Assembly: GCA_037968895.1 (NCBI GenBank) | Contig: JBBKWJ010000277.1 | Coordinates: forward strand, 1 to 54,329 | Source: JBBKWJ01 sp037968895 | GTDB lineage: Bacteria; Actinomycetota; Acidimicrobiia; Acidimicrobiales; SZUA-35 | Length of the DNA stretch: 54,329 nucleotides | Direction of reading: 5' to 3' | Part shown: positions 8,547 to 16,930 of the stretch, piece after piece | How positions within the stretch are numbered: position 1 is the first letter of the stretch | Layout: each line of letters opens with the position of its first letter | Notes under the pieces: model-generated | What the model saw: the letters and a program-made list of their open reading frames with translations, nothing else | What the model was told of the DNA's origin: nothing | Databases searched by the model: none | Made by a program: the position numbers and the translations under genes

Positions 8547-8583
8547 CTACTATTAGTTAGTAGACATTCCTACTGTGAAGTAG
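8547..8583. promoter_or_regulatory. Two inverted CTACT/AGTAG repeats, operator-like
   Basis: CTACT-N7-AGTAG at 8547-8563 and CTACT-GTGA-AGTAG at 8570-8583 use the same half site. The second abuts the -10 box at 8584, a position where a bound protein would block the ATPase promoter and perhaps the divergent J-domain promoter. Confidence 0.5.
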
Positions 8584-8589
8584 TAGGTT
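8584..8589 (+). promoter_or_regulatory. -10 box TAGGTT, leaderless start of the ATPase_2 gene
   Basis: TAGGTT, 6 nt before ATG 8596. Confidence 0.6.
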
Positions 8590-8595
8590 CGCGTC

Positions 8596-9684
8596 ATGGA
8601 CGTCTCCCCTTTCCCCTACCAAGGCCCGCTGGAGCCAGGCCAGGTTCAGGCCCGCTATGACCTTCTAGCTGATCTGGTCGAGCGCGTGACCGAACACCGC
8701 GTCACCGCATTGCTCGGCCCTCGTCGGTACGGCAAAACAAGCATTCTTCGGAAGATGGCCGCCAGCCTCATCAACTCGGGCACCACTCTCGTCTGGGTTG
8801 ATTTGTTTGAACTTTCATCGATGGCCGACCTGGCGTCCCGGTTTGATCAGGGCCTCAGCAATGTGCCAGGCCAAGCCGGCCGCAAGCTTCGAAAGCTCGC
8901 TGCTAGCTATGACATCAACCTTGGCTTGGTCAGGCTCCAACTACGCGACACAACAGCGCAGACCGACCCCGCGCTCTTGATGCACGATCTCCTCAACACC
9001 CTCACCGAAACAGCTATGCAGACGCCGATAGTCCTCGTTGTCGACGAATTCGCTGGCATCAGCAACGTCACGGGCAGTGCCGGTCTACTCCGAACCCACC
9101 TCCAACCCCACTACCAGACGCTCGGCCTGGTCTTCGCTGGTTCAGACCCCTCAATGATGCGCACCCTATTCTCCGACCACCAGCAACCGTTCTACTCCCA
9201 AGCCGACCTCGTCGAGATTGAGCCGCTGACTGTTGCCGAGACCGACGCGATCATTACCGATGGCTTCGTATCGACTGGCCGAGGACCAGGCCCGGTTGCG
9301 TCACTCATCAGCAACTTCGCCGCAGGACACCCCCAACGGACGATGCAGCTGGCCGACGCCGCCTGGCGCCTAACCGAGAGAGGCGACGATGCCACCGCCG
9401 ATGTTTGGGAAAAGGCAAGAGACAACGTTCGCTCCGCATCGGCGAATGGCCTTGAGCGTCTCTACTCAGCGATGACGAAAGGTGAAAAGGGTGTGCTTCG
9501 CGTCGCAGCCAGCGATGGCTCCATTTTCGGACGGGACGGCAAGCTTCTAGATTTGTCACCTGGATCGGCACAACATGCTCGGGACACGCTCGTCGACAAC
9601 GGCCAGCTACTCAGGGACGGTCGCAAGTTGCAGATCGTCGACCCAATCTTCGCCGATTGGGTCCGCAACCGCTTCCCGCTCTAG
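8596..9684 (+). CDS. ATPase_2-family (STAND/archaeal-type) P-loop ATPase with C-terminal winged helix
   Basis: A 362-residue protein. The N-terminal P-loop domain has Walker A GPRRYGKTS (residues 41-49) and Walker B VLVVDEFAGI (about 145-155), the RRxGKT signature of the archaeal-type ATPase family (PF01637). The last 80 residues resemble the winged-helix module that follows the ATPase in this family (an EKGVLRVAASDG helix, then LVDNGQLLRDGRKLQIVDPIFADWVR). Such proteins are widespread in archaea and scattered in bacteria, with no settled function. The context is a divergent J-domain gene and a symmetrical operator, and autoregulation through the winged helix is an inference. The 3' end lies 4 nt from the convergent peptidase gene. 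Confidence 0.8.
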   Translation: MDVSPFPYQGPLEPGQVQARYDLLADLVERVTEHRVTALLGPRRYGKTSILRKMAASLINSGTTLVWVDLFELSSMADLASRFDQGLSNVPGQAGRKLRKLAASYDINLGLVRLQLRDTTAQTDPALLMHDLLNTLTETAMQTPIVLVVDEFAGISNVTGSAGLLRTHLQPHYQTLGLVFAGSDPSMMRTLFSDHQQPFYSQADLVEIEPLTVAETDAIITDGFVSTGRGPGPVASLISNFAAGHPQRTMQLADAAWRLTERGDDATADVWEKARDNVRSASANGLERLYSAMTKGEKGVLRVAASDGSIFGRDGKLLDLSPGSAQHARDTLVDNGQLLRDGRKLQIVDPIFADWVRNRFPL

Positions 9685-9688
9685 GGGC

Positions 9689-10561
9689 TCATCTCCCGGT
9701 CGTAGAGAAGTGCTGGTAGTCCTTCGTCGACCGCCACGAACCACCCCAGACCCAGCCCGCACTTTCGAACGCCGCGACTGCGGCGGAGCCTTTGTATAGG
9801 CCCCCCTTGTGTTCAATTGTCCGGTCGGCGAATTCGGCTCCGGTGGGGGGTGAGACAACGCTGCCCTTCACCCATGGGTTAATCAGCGGATTGATATCGA
9901 TTGCTTGTCCAAACGCGTGTTCAGACCACCGCTGTGTCCCCTCGACGAAGCGACAGTTGAAGCCAGATGTGTTGTTGGCGAGCATTGACTCAAGGTCGTC
10001 GGCCCCGAAGTCGGAGACGAGTTGCATTCTTGCAATCGGGAACGCAGCCTCAAAGAGGTCACGGAAGATCTCCACGACATCAGCGGCTACCGCCTCAGCC
10101 ACAATCAGCTCCCCCTCTTGAACCACACCATTGAAGTCGACGTACGACACGGTCAAGTATCGAAGCTCCTCAAGCGAGAGTGGGCAGCCCTCTCTCCAGC
10201 TTGCCGCCACAACACGATCACGAACTTGACCCTCAATCGGAAGAACCTCGAACTCGTAGGCAACCGCTGGTCTATTCGGCGACGCAGTTGTGGTCGACGA
10301 TGGGGGGACTGACGACGGAACTGGGGCGGTCGTCAATGCGGTCGTGGCTGACGAAATTGGCGCCGTGGTCGAAACCGCAGTCGTTGTGAGAACCGGCTCA
10401 CTCGGATCTGTTGAGGGCGCGTCGGTTGGTTCAGGGAAGGAGACGAGGGCCTCCACACCGACACTCGCGTCGACACCCGCTCCATCGGCGACTGGTTCGG
10501 CCACCGCCGACGAACAAGCCGAAAGAAGCAAGAATGCCACCAACCAACGCAGCCGAATCAC
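9689..10561 (-). CDS. M15-family peptidase, secreted lipoprotein (VanY/endolysin-like)
   Basis: A 290-residue lipoprotein. A short signal peptide ends in the lipobox LLSAC (Cys16), followed by about 85 residues of Thr/Ser/Pro/Ala-rich linker, then a D-Ala-D-Ala carboxypeptidase-like M15 domain. The zinc motif is SEHAFGQAID (residues 213-222, ligands His215 and Asp222), and the third ligand is His284 in KDYQHFS. It should cleave peptide bridges in peptidoglycan outside the membrane. The GTG start overlaps the stop of the upstream dimethylformamidase-like gene by 4 nt (GTGA), indicating translational coupling, although that upstream protein has no obvious cell-wall role. Confidence 0.85.
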   Translation of the reverse strand: MIRLRWLVAFLLLSACSSAVAEPVADGAGVDASVGVEALVSFPEPTDAPSTDPSEPVLTTTAVSTTAPISSATTALTTAPVPSSVPPSSTTTASPNRPAVAYEFEVLPIEGQVRDRVVAASWREGCPLSLEELRYLTVSYVDFNGVVQEGELIVAEAVAADVVEIFRDLFEAAFPIARMQLVSDFGADDLESMLANNTSGFNCRFVEGTQRWSEHAFGQAIDINPLINPWVKGSVVSPPTGAEFADRTIEHKGGLYKGSAAVAAFESAGWVWGGSWRSTKDYQHFSTTGR

Positions 10562-12117
10562 GACTCTTCAAGCCTCCCGAATCGGCCGGCCTGCCCGCCC
10601 ATGCGTGCAAACATGTTGCGAGTGATCTGCTCGATCTGCTGGTCACGTTCGACGAGACCGTGCGCCCAGTCGGTACTGCCAGAGGTGACCACGATGCCGC
10701 CCGCTGCCGAGGTGTATGAGCCAAGCACTGCGTGGCCGTGTGAGATGCGCTCGACGGCATCTGCTTCACGACTGTTGAATAGGCGAGATGCGATGAACTC
10801 GTCTTCCCCCGGAACCCCGGGAGGCGGAGGACGAGACGCAGTCGTCCGGGTGAAATGCGCGGCGGGAGCGGTGCCAAGAATCTCGAAGTTTGCTGGGGTG
10901 CCGTCTGCGCCCGTCGGGTACGGCAATCCATCGCGGTACGTGAAGTCGCAGCCATCGCACTCGTAGCCAACTACGCGGGCGGCCCCGCCGAGCACATCGC
11001 CGTAGTCGAGTCCTGTGTCGTCGAACAGCCAATGGTTGGCGCGGTGCATCGTGTAGCCCCCGGCACCATTTGTCACTCGCTTGCCGATGCGGTGATAGCC
11101 ACCTCGAGAGAAGCTGACACCAGTCAAATGGTTCTCGGGTCGCTCCAACAAATGGTCAGACCAGATTGAGGTCAGCGTGGCCTGCTGATCGGTGCCAAAC
11201 ACCGGATCTTTCTTGAACTGGCCCTTATAACCAACCATCGTCTTGCCCGGCCCGGCGTCGGAGGGGTCTTGGTGGCGGACTTGCCAGAAGGCTGTGTTGC
11301 CCGAGAGAAACGCCGCGTTACCGCCCACTCCGATGAAGTCTTCAACTGTGTCGCGCATCGGCCCCGACCAATACTCGTCGTGGCCGACGGACAGGTAGAA
11401 GGAATACTGTGGTTTGCCGTCTCGGACTAGAAGCTCGGGATGGTCTTCGAGATCAGCGTTGGTGCAGAAGTCGATCGAGTAGCCCTCGCGTTCAGCCCAC
11501 TGCACAAAGGGCAGCTCCCAGTTTGGCCAACCGGCCGAGCCGCCCCAAGGCGAGAGATGGTTCATCCGTAAGTAGCCGACATGGCTGGCGGATAGACGAT
11601 CGTCCGGATACAGCGACGTCACCCGCATCCCCTGGCCCGGCGGCTTGTGGAGGTAGCCGGCTGACATCGGCCGTTGGAGCGACACTTGGGTTGCACCGGT
11701 GTAGAGGTTGTCGCCACCGAAGTCGTTGTAGGCATGCCAGGTGTTGGTGCCGAGAGCCAGCAACACCGACGAGGTTGGCTCCGCTGGGCGGACGACGAAG
11801 AACGCGTAGCTCCGACGCGTCTTGCCACCGACATCGATAGAGAGCACCACCTCGTAGTAACCAGACTGCCACTCAGAATCGATCTCTAGCTCATACGCCG
11901 CTGGCCAGCCACAGCCATTTGTTGCGGCATGCGGGGGTGTCGGGTGGTCGTCGACCGGTACATCAGCGGCCGAGTGCACGATGGCCCGTTCGCCGCCTAC
12001 CCGAGCCACTTCAACCGACACCGGTCGGCCGGCCGCCGACGAAAGGTGGAAGCTGATGCTCTCGCCCGCCGTCGCCGATTGGGGCCAGCAATACCCAGTC
12101 ACCGTCTCAAAAGCCAT
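10558..12117 (-). CDS. N,N-dimethylformamidase large-subunit-like protein
   Basis: A 519-residue protein of the family that contains the C-terminal domain of the DMFase beta subunit (PF20254-type). Residues 1-120 form a beta-sandwich opening with GYCWPQSATAGESISFHLS and ending at the AFFVV strand. Then come a segment NTWHAYNDFGGDNLY and a glutamine-amidotransferase-like core with SVGHDEYWSGPMRDTVEDF. True DMFase needs a small alpha subunit, which is not encoded here, and many homologues have other or unknown substrates, so the activity is not assigned. No signal peptide is seen. The start is supported by TACGTT 6 nt upstream of ATG 12117. A paralogue begins at 53902. Confidence 0.75.
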   Translation of the reverse strand: MAFETVTGYCWPQSATAGESISFHLSSAAGRPVSVEVARVGGERAIVHSAADVPVDDHPTPPHAATNGCGWPAAYELEIDSEWQSGYYEVVLSIDVGGKTRRSYAFFVVRPAEPTSSVLLALGTNTWHAYNDFGGDNLYTGATQVSLQRPMSAGYLHKPPGQGMRVTSLYPDDRLSASHVGYLRMNHLSPWGGSAGWPNWELPFVQWAEREGYSIDFCTNADLEDHPELLVRDGKPQYSFYLSVGHDEYWSGPMRDTVEDFIGVGGNAAFLSGNTAFWQVRHQDPSDAGPGKTMVGYKGQFKKDPVFGTDQQATLTSIWSDHLLERPENHLTGVSFSRGGYHRIGKRVTNGAGGYTMHRANHWLFDDTGLDYGDVLGGAARVVGYECDGCDFTYRDGLPYPTGADGTPANFEILGTAPAAHFTRTTASRPPPPGVPGEDEFIASRLFNSREADAVERISHGHAVLGSYTSAAGGIVVTSGSTDWAHGLVERDQQIEQITRNMFARMGGQAGRFGRLEES

Positions 12118-12123
12118 AGCCGG

Positions 12124-12129
12124 AACGTA
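12124..12129 (-). promoter_or_regulatory. -10 box TACGTT, leaderless start of the DMFase-like gene
   Basis: TACGTT on the minus strand, 6 nt before ATG 12117. The divergent box for the next gene is at 12214-12219, so the 108-bp interval 12118-12225 is a two-way promoter region with no other structure noticed. Confidence 0.6.
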
Positions 12130-12213
12130 GTCGATAGGCCGTCACGGAGGAAGTAGGCGGCGACGCTGTGCGGCGCGAGAAGCGGCAAACGCCGAATTGG
12201 TAGCCGCAGGGCC

Positions 12214-12219
12214 TAGCGT
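12214..12219 (+). promoter_or_regulatory. -10 box TAGCGT, leaderless start of the DUF368 gene
   Basis: TAGCGT, 6 nt before GTG 12226. Confidence 0.6.
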
Positions 12220-12225
12220 TGCGAT

Positions 12226-13143
12226 GTGATTCCTGCTCCCCTCCTCCAATTGTTCCGTGGTTTCTGCATGGGCGCCGCCGACATCGTGCCTGGCGTTTCG
12301 GGCGGCACCGTCGCTCTCATCTTCGGTATCTACAAGCGTCTGATTGCAAACGTCCGAGCTGGCGCCCACGTGCTCAAGTCACTGCTGACAGGCGACGCAA
12401 AGGGCGCCCTCAAAGAGTTCAAAGCGATCGACTGGCTCTTCCTCGTCCCGCTCGGCGCTGGTGTCGTGATTGCATTTGGCCTCCTTCGCCATGCGATGCA
12501 AGACGCACTAATCAACCATTCCGCCTACACCGCTGCCGTCTTCTGCGGGCTCGTCGCCGCCTCGTGTCTGCTTGTCTGGACACAGATCACTGATCGCTCC
12601 CCGAAGCAGCTAGCCATTCTTGCCGGGGTGACTGTCGCATTCTTTGTCGGGCTCGGCTTCCAAGCCGGCGCGGTCTCAAACCCTCCAATCTGGGCGTTCG
12701 CTCTCACAGGGGCGATCGCGATTTGTGCGATGATCCTGCCGGGCATTTCTGGCTCGTTCATCATGCTCATGCTCGGCATGTATGCCGCCGTGCTCGGCGG
12801 TTCAATCGTAGAACTCATCGTTTTTGCCGTCGGTGCAACTATCGGGCTCGCCCTCTTCTCGTCGCTACTTGGCTGGCTGCTCGAACATCACGAACAGTCC
12901 GTGCTCGTCGTCCTCTTGGGCATCATGCTCGGGTCATTGCGGGTGCTGTGGCCATGGCCAAACGGCGTCGGCTACACGATCGAGGGCGAGGCAGGCGCAG
13001 CGGATCTGACGATAAGTGGAGTCGGTCTTGAACTCCCCGACCAGATTGGCGACATGCTGGTCGGACTCCTCCTCGCCATGCTGGCCGCCGCAGCCACGCT
13101 TGCACTCGTTCGCTTCGCCAAAGCTGACGAAGCCGCCGCCTAG
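12226..13143 (+). CDS. DUF368 polytopic membrane protein (PopT-type undecaprenyl-phosphate translocase)
   Basis: A 305-residue protein with about eight hydrophobic helices. The N-terminal signature FCMGAADIVPGVSGGTVALI (residues 10-29) and its internal echo MILPGISGSFIMLMLGMY identify the DUF368 family (PF04018), which has two related half-repeats. DUF368 proteins (PopT) have been shown to return the lipid carrier undecaprenyl phosphate to the inner leaflet, feeding cell-wall synthesis; assigning that role here rests on family membership. The GTG start is placed by TAGCGT 6 nt upstream. The gene is convergent with the phosphoesterase gene and their stop codons overlap by 4 nt. Confidence 0.87.
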   Translation: MIPAPLLQLFRGFCMGAADIVPGVSGGTVALIFGIYKRLIANVRAGAHVLKSLLTGDAKGALKEFKAIDWLFLVPLGAGVVIAFGLLRHAMQDALINHSAYTAAVFCGLVAASCLLVWTQITDRSPKQLAILAGVTVAFFVGLGFQAGAVSNPPIWAFALTGAIAICAMILPGISGSFIMLMLGMYAAVLGGSIVELIVFAVGATIGLALFSSLLGWLLEHHEQSVLVVLLGIMLGSLRVLWPWPNGVGYTIEGEAGAADLTISGVGLELPDQIGDMLVGLLLAMLAAAATLALVRFAKADEAAA

Positions 13144-14243
13144 CCTCCCGGCGAAACGAAATCAATTAGCCCGACTGACGGTCGCACGCCGAATCGAACC
13201 TGAGGGGCGCGGTCCCGTTCGCGTCCGACCCCGGTCGAGACGTACACCATGTGGCCGTCCAACTCGTGCAAACCGCCAGCGCCGACTCGTCGTGGCACGG
13301 TAGACAGGGTTATCAGCGGACCGAACCCAGGAATCGCAATCTGGCCACCATGCGTATGTCCAGTGACGAGCAGATCGATGTCGTCAGCCTCGGTGAATCT
13401 GGCGATCTCGTCCGGTTGATGGGCGAGCACGATTCGCACGGGCTCTTGCTCGGCACTCTGAAAGAACTCGTCGAGCATCGGCTTGATCGAGTCTTCGCGC
13501 TCAGCCAGGGAGATACCCGCGATTCTGACCCTGTGTTCACTAACCACTGTTTCAAGCATCTCGTTATCGAGGACCACGACACTGGTGCGCATCGCAAGAA
13601 GCCGAAGACGGACGGCGGTGTCTGTGTTGCCGTTGACGGCGACGACGAGCGGGGCTCCTTCACCGAGACGCCTCATCGCTTCGTGAAACTCTTCAAACCG
13701 TCTGTCGAACTCGTCACGAGGTAGTTGCACAAAGTCGCCGGGGATCAGAATGATGTCGGGCTCCTGAGCGAGCAGCAGGTCGATGGCTCGATTCTCGTAG
13801 TCGCCGACCTCGATCGATTGCATGTCCGAAAACACACCTACTCGAAGTCCAATTCCAACCTCGGTCTGCAGTTCCACGCGGTCGACCTCAATTCGAAAGG
13901 GCTCGACGTGGGTCGCGTAGATCCCAGTGGGCGCAGCAAGGAGCGGCACCATGAGAAGCAGCCTGATCGCAGGCGACAGCGTCCTCCATCCGAGGAGGAG
14001 GAGCACGGCAGTGAGCGGTATCGAAACGGTCACTACCAGATACCAAAGGTGGGCTTGCCCAAACAGGTCAAGCTCGTCGACGAAGAGGATTGCGAACATG
14101 CCGGAAACGGTGCCAACGAGCCCGATTAAAGCCGTAGCCAGCAAACCCCCTGTAACGCTCCGGCGCATGATCTCGCGGCCAACAAGCCCAGACGACACGC
14201 CGATGGCAACTGAGGTGCCGAGAACGAACCAGTTGAACGTCAT
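13140..14243 (-). CDS. Membrane-anchored calcineurin-like metallophosphoesterase with altered metal motifs
   Basis: A 367-residue protein. Residues 1-110 contain about four transmembrane helices, and the C-terminal 240 residues form a calcineurin-like phosphoesterase domain of the YkoQ/LpxG type. Visible motifs are FSDMQ (139-143), GD (169-170), GNTD (205-208), H274 in LAHQPD, and GHTHGGQ (294-300). The standard SDxH His is Gln142, and the catalytic His of GNH(D/E) is Thr207. The other ligands are intact, so metal binding at one site may persist with changed chemistry. Relatives cleave phospholipid-linked pyrophosphates; the substrate here is unknown. The start at ATG 14243 has TACGGT 6 nt upstream. 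Confidence 0.85.
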   Translation of the reverse strand: MTFNWFVLGTSVAIGVSSGLVGREIMRRSVTGGLLATALIGLVGTVSGMFAILFVDELDLFGQAHLWYLVVTVSIPLTAVLLLLGWRTLSPAIRLLLMVPLLAAPTGIYATHVEPFRIEVDRVELQTEVGIGLRVGVFSDMQSIEVGDYENRAIDLLLAQEPDIILIPGDFVQLPRDEFDRRFEEFHEAMRRLGEGAPLVVAVNGNTDTAVRLRLLAMRTSVVVLDNEMLETVVSEHRVRIAGISLAEREDSIKPMLDEFFQSAEQEPVRIVLAHQPDEIARFTEADDIDLLVTGHTHGGQIAIPGFGPLITLSTVPRRVGAGGLHELDGHMVYVSTGVGRERDRAPQVRFGVRPSVGLIDFVSPGG

Positions 14244-14249
14244 TGCGGG

Positions 14250-14255
14250 ACCGTA
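14250..14255 (-). promoter_or_regulatory. -10 box TACGGT, leaderless start of the phosphoesterase
   Basis: TACGGT on the minus strand, 6 nt before ATG 14243. Confidence 0.55.
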
Positions 14256-14274
14256 GTCGGCATACCCGCGCTAA

Positions 14275-14288
14275 CTGGAGCGCTCCAG
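14275..14288. promoter_or_regulatory. Perfect 14-bp palindrome CTGGAGCGCTCCAG
   Basis: Lies about 20 bp upstream of the -10 box of the phosphoesterase gene, where a -35 element would be. No T run follows on either side, so an operator is more likely than a terminator. Confidence 0.45.
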
Positions 14289-14326
14289 GTCCGAAACCGG
14301 CGCTCCCGCACTCCAGATCTTGCCGT

Positions 14327-14914
14327 TTAGGCCGGCCGATAAACGCACATCAGCACGCCGGTCGCGGCGACTGACGACTCCACCAGCTGAAGGTTTCGAA
14401 GGACACCATCCTCGGGGAGCAACCGCTTTCCTCCGCCGAGCAGCACTGGCTCGATCATCAGCCGGTACTCGTCGACGAGGTCGGCGCTAATCAACTGCCT
14501 CGCCAGATTGGGTGAGCCCCACACCAAGATATTGCCGCCCTCGCTCTCGCGAAGCTTTCGGATCGATTCGATCGTGCTCGCTGCGGGCAGAAGCTCACTG
14601 TTATTCCAGGTCATGTCGGCTGGCGTAAGCGATGCGGAGGCAACGTACTTCTTGATGGCGTTCATCTCGTCGGCGTATGGATCGCCAGCGCGGTCTGGCC
14701 ACGCACCCGCCATGGCTGACCACGTTTTGTGACCGAATAGCAGCGCGTCGGTACCGTCCATCGAGGCCCCAATCAATGGCCCCATTGTCTCGGGGTCGAA
14801 GAATGGCATCGACCAGCCGCCATGGGCGAACCCATTGTCGGTGTCTTCTTCTGGTCCCCCAGGAGCTTGCACCACACCATCAAGACTCATGAAATCAATT
14901 AGCACGATTCGCAT
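14327..14914 (-). CDS. Dihydrofolate reductase-like (RibD C-terminal domain) protein
   Basis: A 195-residue protein of the YyaP/RibD-C reductase family: an N-terminal strand MRIVLIDFMSLDGVVQAPGG, a middle FGHKTWSAMAGAWP helix and a late NADP-binding stretch GGNILVWGSPNLARQLI. Homologues are stand-alone reductases annotated as DHFR-family, with substrates mostly unknown. The frame is open back to GTG 14950, but ATG 14914 is preferred because TACGAT lies exactly 6 nt upstream and the conserved first strand begins there. Confidence 0.85.
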   Translation of the reverse strand: MRIVLIDFMSLDGVVQAPGGPEEDTDNGFAHGGWSMPFFDPETMGPLIGASMDGTDALLFGHKTWSAMAGAWPDRAGDPYADEMNAIKKYVASASLTPADMTWNNSELLPAASTIESIRKLRESEGGNILVWGSPNLARQLISADLVDEYRLMIEPVLLGGGKRLLPEDGVLRNLQLVESSVAATGVLMCVYRPA

Positions 14915-14920
14915 CGGCTG

Positions 14921-14926
14921 ATCGTA
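14921..14926 (-). promoter_or_regulatory. -10 box TACGAT, decides the start at 14914
   Basis: TACGAT on the minus strand, 6 nt before ATG 14914, inside the longer open frame that begins at 14950. Confidence 0.6.
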
Positions 14927-14985
14927 GATCACCCGGCTGGCACGTGTCACGCTTGCTAAGCTCGGCCCAACTCGAGGGAGTAGTC

Positions 14986-15348
14986 ATGGAAATTGCGAAG
15001 CCAAGCGATGCTGACAAGGAACGGTTTCGTTCGCTCGCTCCCGACGACATCGGCGTCGAGGTGAAGGCCATGTTTGGCAATCTCGCGGCGACGATCAACG
15101 GCAATATGTTCATGGGTTTGTTCGGTGCTCAAGTTGGCTTGAAGCTGCCGGAGGAACGGCGGCTGGCGCTGCTTGCCCTGCCTGGAGCTGGGCCGTTCGG
15201 GCCAAGCGACCGACCAATGCGTGAATACGCCACTTTGCCGCCAGGGTGGGACAACGAGCAGGCGGCCCCTTGGATCGAGGAGGCGCTCATATTCGTCGGA
15301 GCTCAACCGCCGAAGGTGAAGAAGCCTCGCAAGAAGAAGGCGAAGTAG
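14986..15348 (+). CDS. TfoX N-terminal domain protein
   Basis: A 120-residue protein matching the TfoX/Sxy N-terminal domain: VKAMFGNLAATINGNMFMGLFG near residues 24-45, then KLPEERRLALLALPGAGPF, and a terminal WIEEALIFVGAQ helix. The tail is strongly basic (VKKPRKKKAK). TfoX regulates competence in gammaproteobacteria, but the stand-alone N-domain is widespread and uncharacterised, so no competence role is claimed. A GGGAG Shine-Dalgarno 6 nt before ATG 14986 fixes the start over the upstream GTG 14944. A TAAGCT box about 26 nt upstream of the ATG would give a short leader, in contrast to the leaderless genes nearby. Confidence 0.8.
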   Translation: MEIAKPSDADKERFRSLAPDDIGVEVKAMFGNLAATINGNMFMGLFGAQVGLKLPEERRLALLALPGAGPFGPSDRPMREYATLPPGWDNEQAAPWIEEALIFVGAQPPKVKKPRKKKAK

Positions 15349-15377
15349 CCAGCCCGGGCGCTACCGAGGTTCGCCGG

Positions 15378-15383
15378 TACCCT
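15378..15383 (+). promoter_or_regulatory. -10 box TACCCT, near-leaderless start of the TMEM143-like gene
   Basis: TACCCT, 8 nt before ATG 15392. Confidence 0.5.
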
Positions 15384-15391
15384 CAGCGACT

Positions 15392-16747
15392 ATGGCCGAG
15401 CGCGAGCGATTCGTAGACAAGCGCATAAGCGAACTCACCGCCGCGCTTCTTGGCGAACGCCCATCCGACGAAGCAGATAACTTCCGAGGGTTTAGCCGCA
15501 TTGTGGCCGGACTCTTCCATTTCGAGTTCCTCGACCGTGAGCAAGAATTCATCGATGCATGGAGCTCAATTGGCGAAGGCCCGGCGGGGCCAGACCAGGA
15601 AGCCGCCGACCTCGTCACAAGCCAGCTCTCTGGACTGCTCGACGCCGCCAACTACACCGAGGTCTCGATGGCTGAGCTCGACGAAGCACTCAGAATTGAG
15701 TCACTCATTCCGCTCCGCCTCGACGTTGACCTCGATGACTACGACGAGCTCCTGATCTACCGACGGGGCGAGCGAACAGAGTCGGTCGAGGTCAAGAGGT
15801 TCTTCGGCCTCAAGACGGAGCCGAAGGACATCACAGTGGATGAGCGCGTGGTGCTCCACACCAGGGTGAAGCCGGCTGATTGGTTCGAGAGCAACGGGAT
15901 CGACTCGGCCTCTCGGAATCTCAAACCGGGCCACGTCTCGCTCAGCCAGTTTCAGAACGTTCCTCGGGCCGACATCGAGATGCTCTTACCTTCGACTCAA
16001 GTCCGATTCCGGATGGTTGACAGAGTCATGATCGGCGTCCCCGCCTTTGCTGGTGCCGTCGCCGTGCTGGCTACCAAACTGCTTTCAACGCTGGCGCTGA
16101 TCGCCGTGCTCATCGGTGCATGGTTTGGAATCAGCGACGAGGCACCGGAGCTCGATCAAGCGGCGCTCGTCGTCTTGTTCGGCGGAACCGTGGCCCTCGG
16201 CAGCTTCATGTTCAAGCAGTGGACGAAACTCAAGAACCGCAAGGTCGACTACCTCAAGACGCTGTCCGAGAACCTGTACTTTCGGACCCTGGCTACCGGC
16301 CCAGGAGTGATACACACCTTGTTGGCTTCAGCCGAGCAGCAGGAGGTGGCCGAGGTACTTCTCGGCTACCACTTCATCGAGCAGCACCCGGGCTGCACCG
16401 AAACAGAACTCGACACCGCCGTCGAATCATGGCTCGAAACCGATGTGGGCCATTCGATAGATTTTGAAGTCGGCGATGCCTTGGAGAAGCTCAGGGCGCT
16501 CGCCATCGTGAGCGGCGACACTCATCTTCGGGCTGAACCGCTGCCCGAAGCGCTTGCGATTCTCGACCGTCGATGGGACGCGATCTTTGCGTACTCCCAT
16601 GCCGACTCGACGTCAGCTGCTCATGACAATGGCCTGGCGTCTCCAGACGAGGAAGACGGGGATTCGCCTGCGCCCCTTTTGCGCCTACGCCAGCTTGTCG
16701 GCCGCTTCCGAGGCGGGCGCGAAACACGGGCGTCACAACGGGAGTAG
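15392..16747 (+). CDS. TMEM143/DUF3754-family membrane protein
   Basis: A 451-residue protein with an acidic, soluble N-terminal region of about 200 residues, two adjacent transmembrane helices (about 213-232 and 252-272) and a C-terminal winged-helix-like region. The segment LKPGHVSLSQFQNVPRADIE followed by LLPSTQVRFRMVDR just before the first helix is the hallmark of the TMEM143/DUF3754 family, which is found from cyanobacteria and actinobacteria to mitochondria and has no established function. The helix pair is followed by a basic stretch (KQWTKLKNRKVDYLKTLSENLYF), also typical of the family. It is flanked by unrelated genes. Confidence 0.75.
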   Translation: MAERERFVDKRISELTAALLGERPSDEADNFRGFSRIVAGLFHFEFLDREQEFIDAWSSIGEGPAGPDQEAADLVTSQLSGLLDAANYTEVSMAELDEALRIESLIPLRLDVDLDDYDELLIYRRGERTESVEVKRFFGLKTEPKDITVDERVVLHTRVKPADWFESNGIDSASRNLKPGHVSLSQFQNVPRADIEMLLPSTQVRFRMVDRVMIGVPAFAGAVAVLATKLLSTLALIAVLIGAWFGISDEAPELDQAALVVLFGGTVALGSFMFKQWTKLKNRKVDYLKTLSENLYFRTLATGPGVIHTLLASAEQQEVAEVLLGYHFIEQHPGCTETELDTAVESWLETDVGHSIDFEVGDALEKLRALAIVSGDTHLRAEPLPEALAILDRRWDAIFAYSHADSTSAAHDNGLASPDEEDGDSPAPLLRLRQLVGRFRGGRETRASQRE

Positions 16748-16757
16748 CTGTCAGCCT

Positions 16758-16930
16758 CTACGACGTGTAGCTAGCGACTTCATACTCGATGCCATCGGTG
16801 TCGTCGAAGTAGAAGCGGCGACCTGGGTCGAAGTCGCTATGACTATGCGGGAAGAGGCCAGCGGCGATGACCTTCGTCTCAACGGCATTTAGGTCGTCAA
16901 CCACAATGCCGAGGTGGTTTAGGTTCCCGG
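16758..16930 (-). pseudogene. VOC (glyoxalase/bleomycin-resistance) family gene, N-terminal half missing
   Basis: The minus strand from about 16926 to the TAG at 16758-16760 encodes about 55 residues that match only the second beta-alpha-beta-beta-beta module of a VOC protein: LNHLGIVVDDLNAVE, then an AAGLFPHSHSDF turn and RRFYFDDTDGIEYEVASY with the typical metal-site Glu. The first module, about 65 residues, is absent, and the frame upstream runs into soxR sequence. No start codon precedes it. The break coincides, within a few bases, with the 5' break of the divergent soxR remnant. Assembly error is the main alternative. Confidence 0.6.

Noticed and set aside
14986..15348. A competence regulator (TfoX) controlling DNA uptake
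   Set aside because: Only the TfoX N-terminal domain is present, such stand-alone domains are common without competence genes, and no competence gene is in the window.
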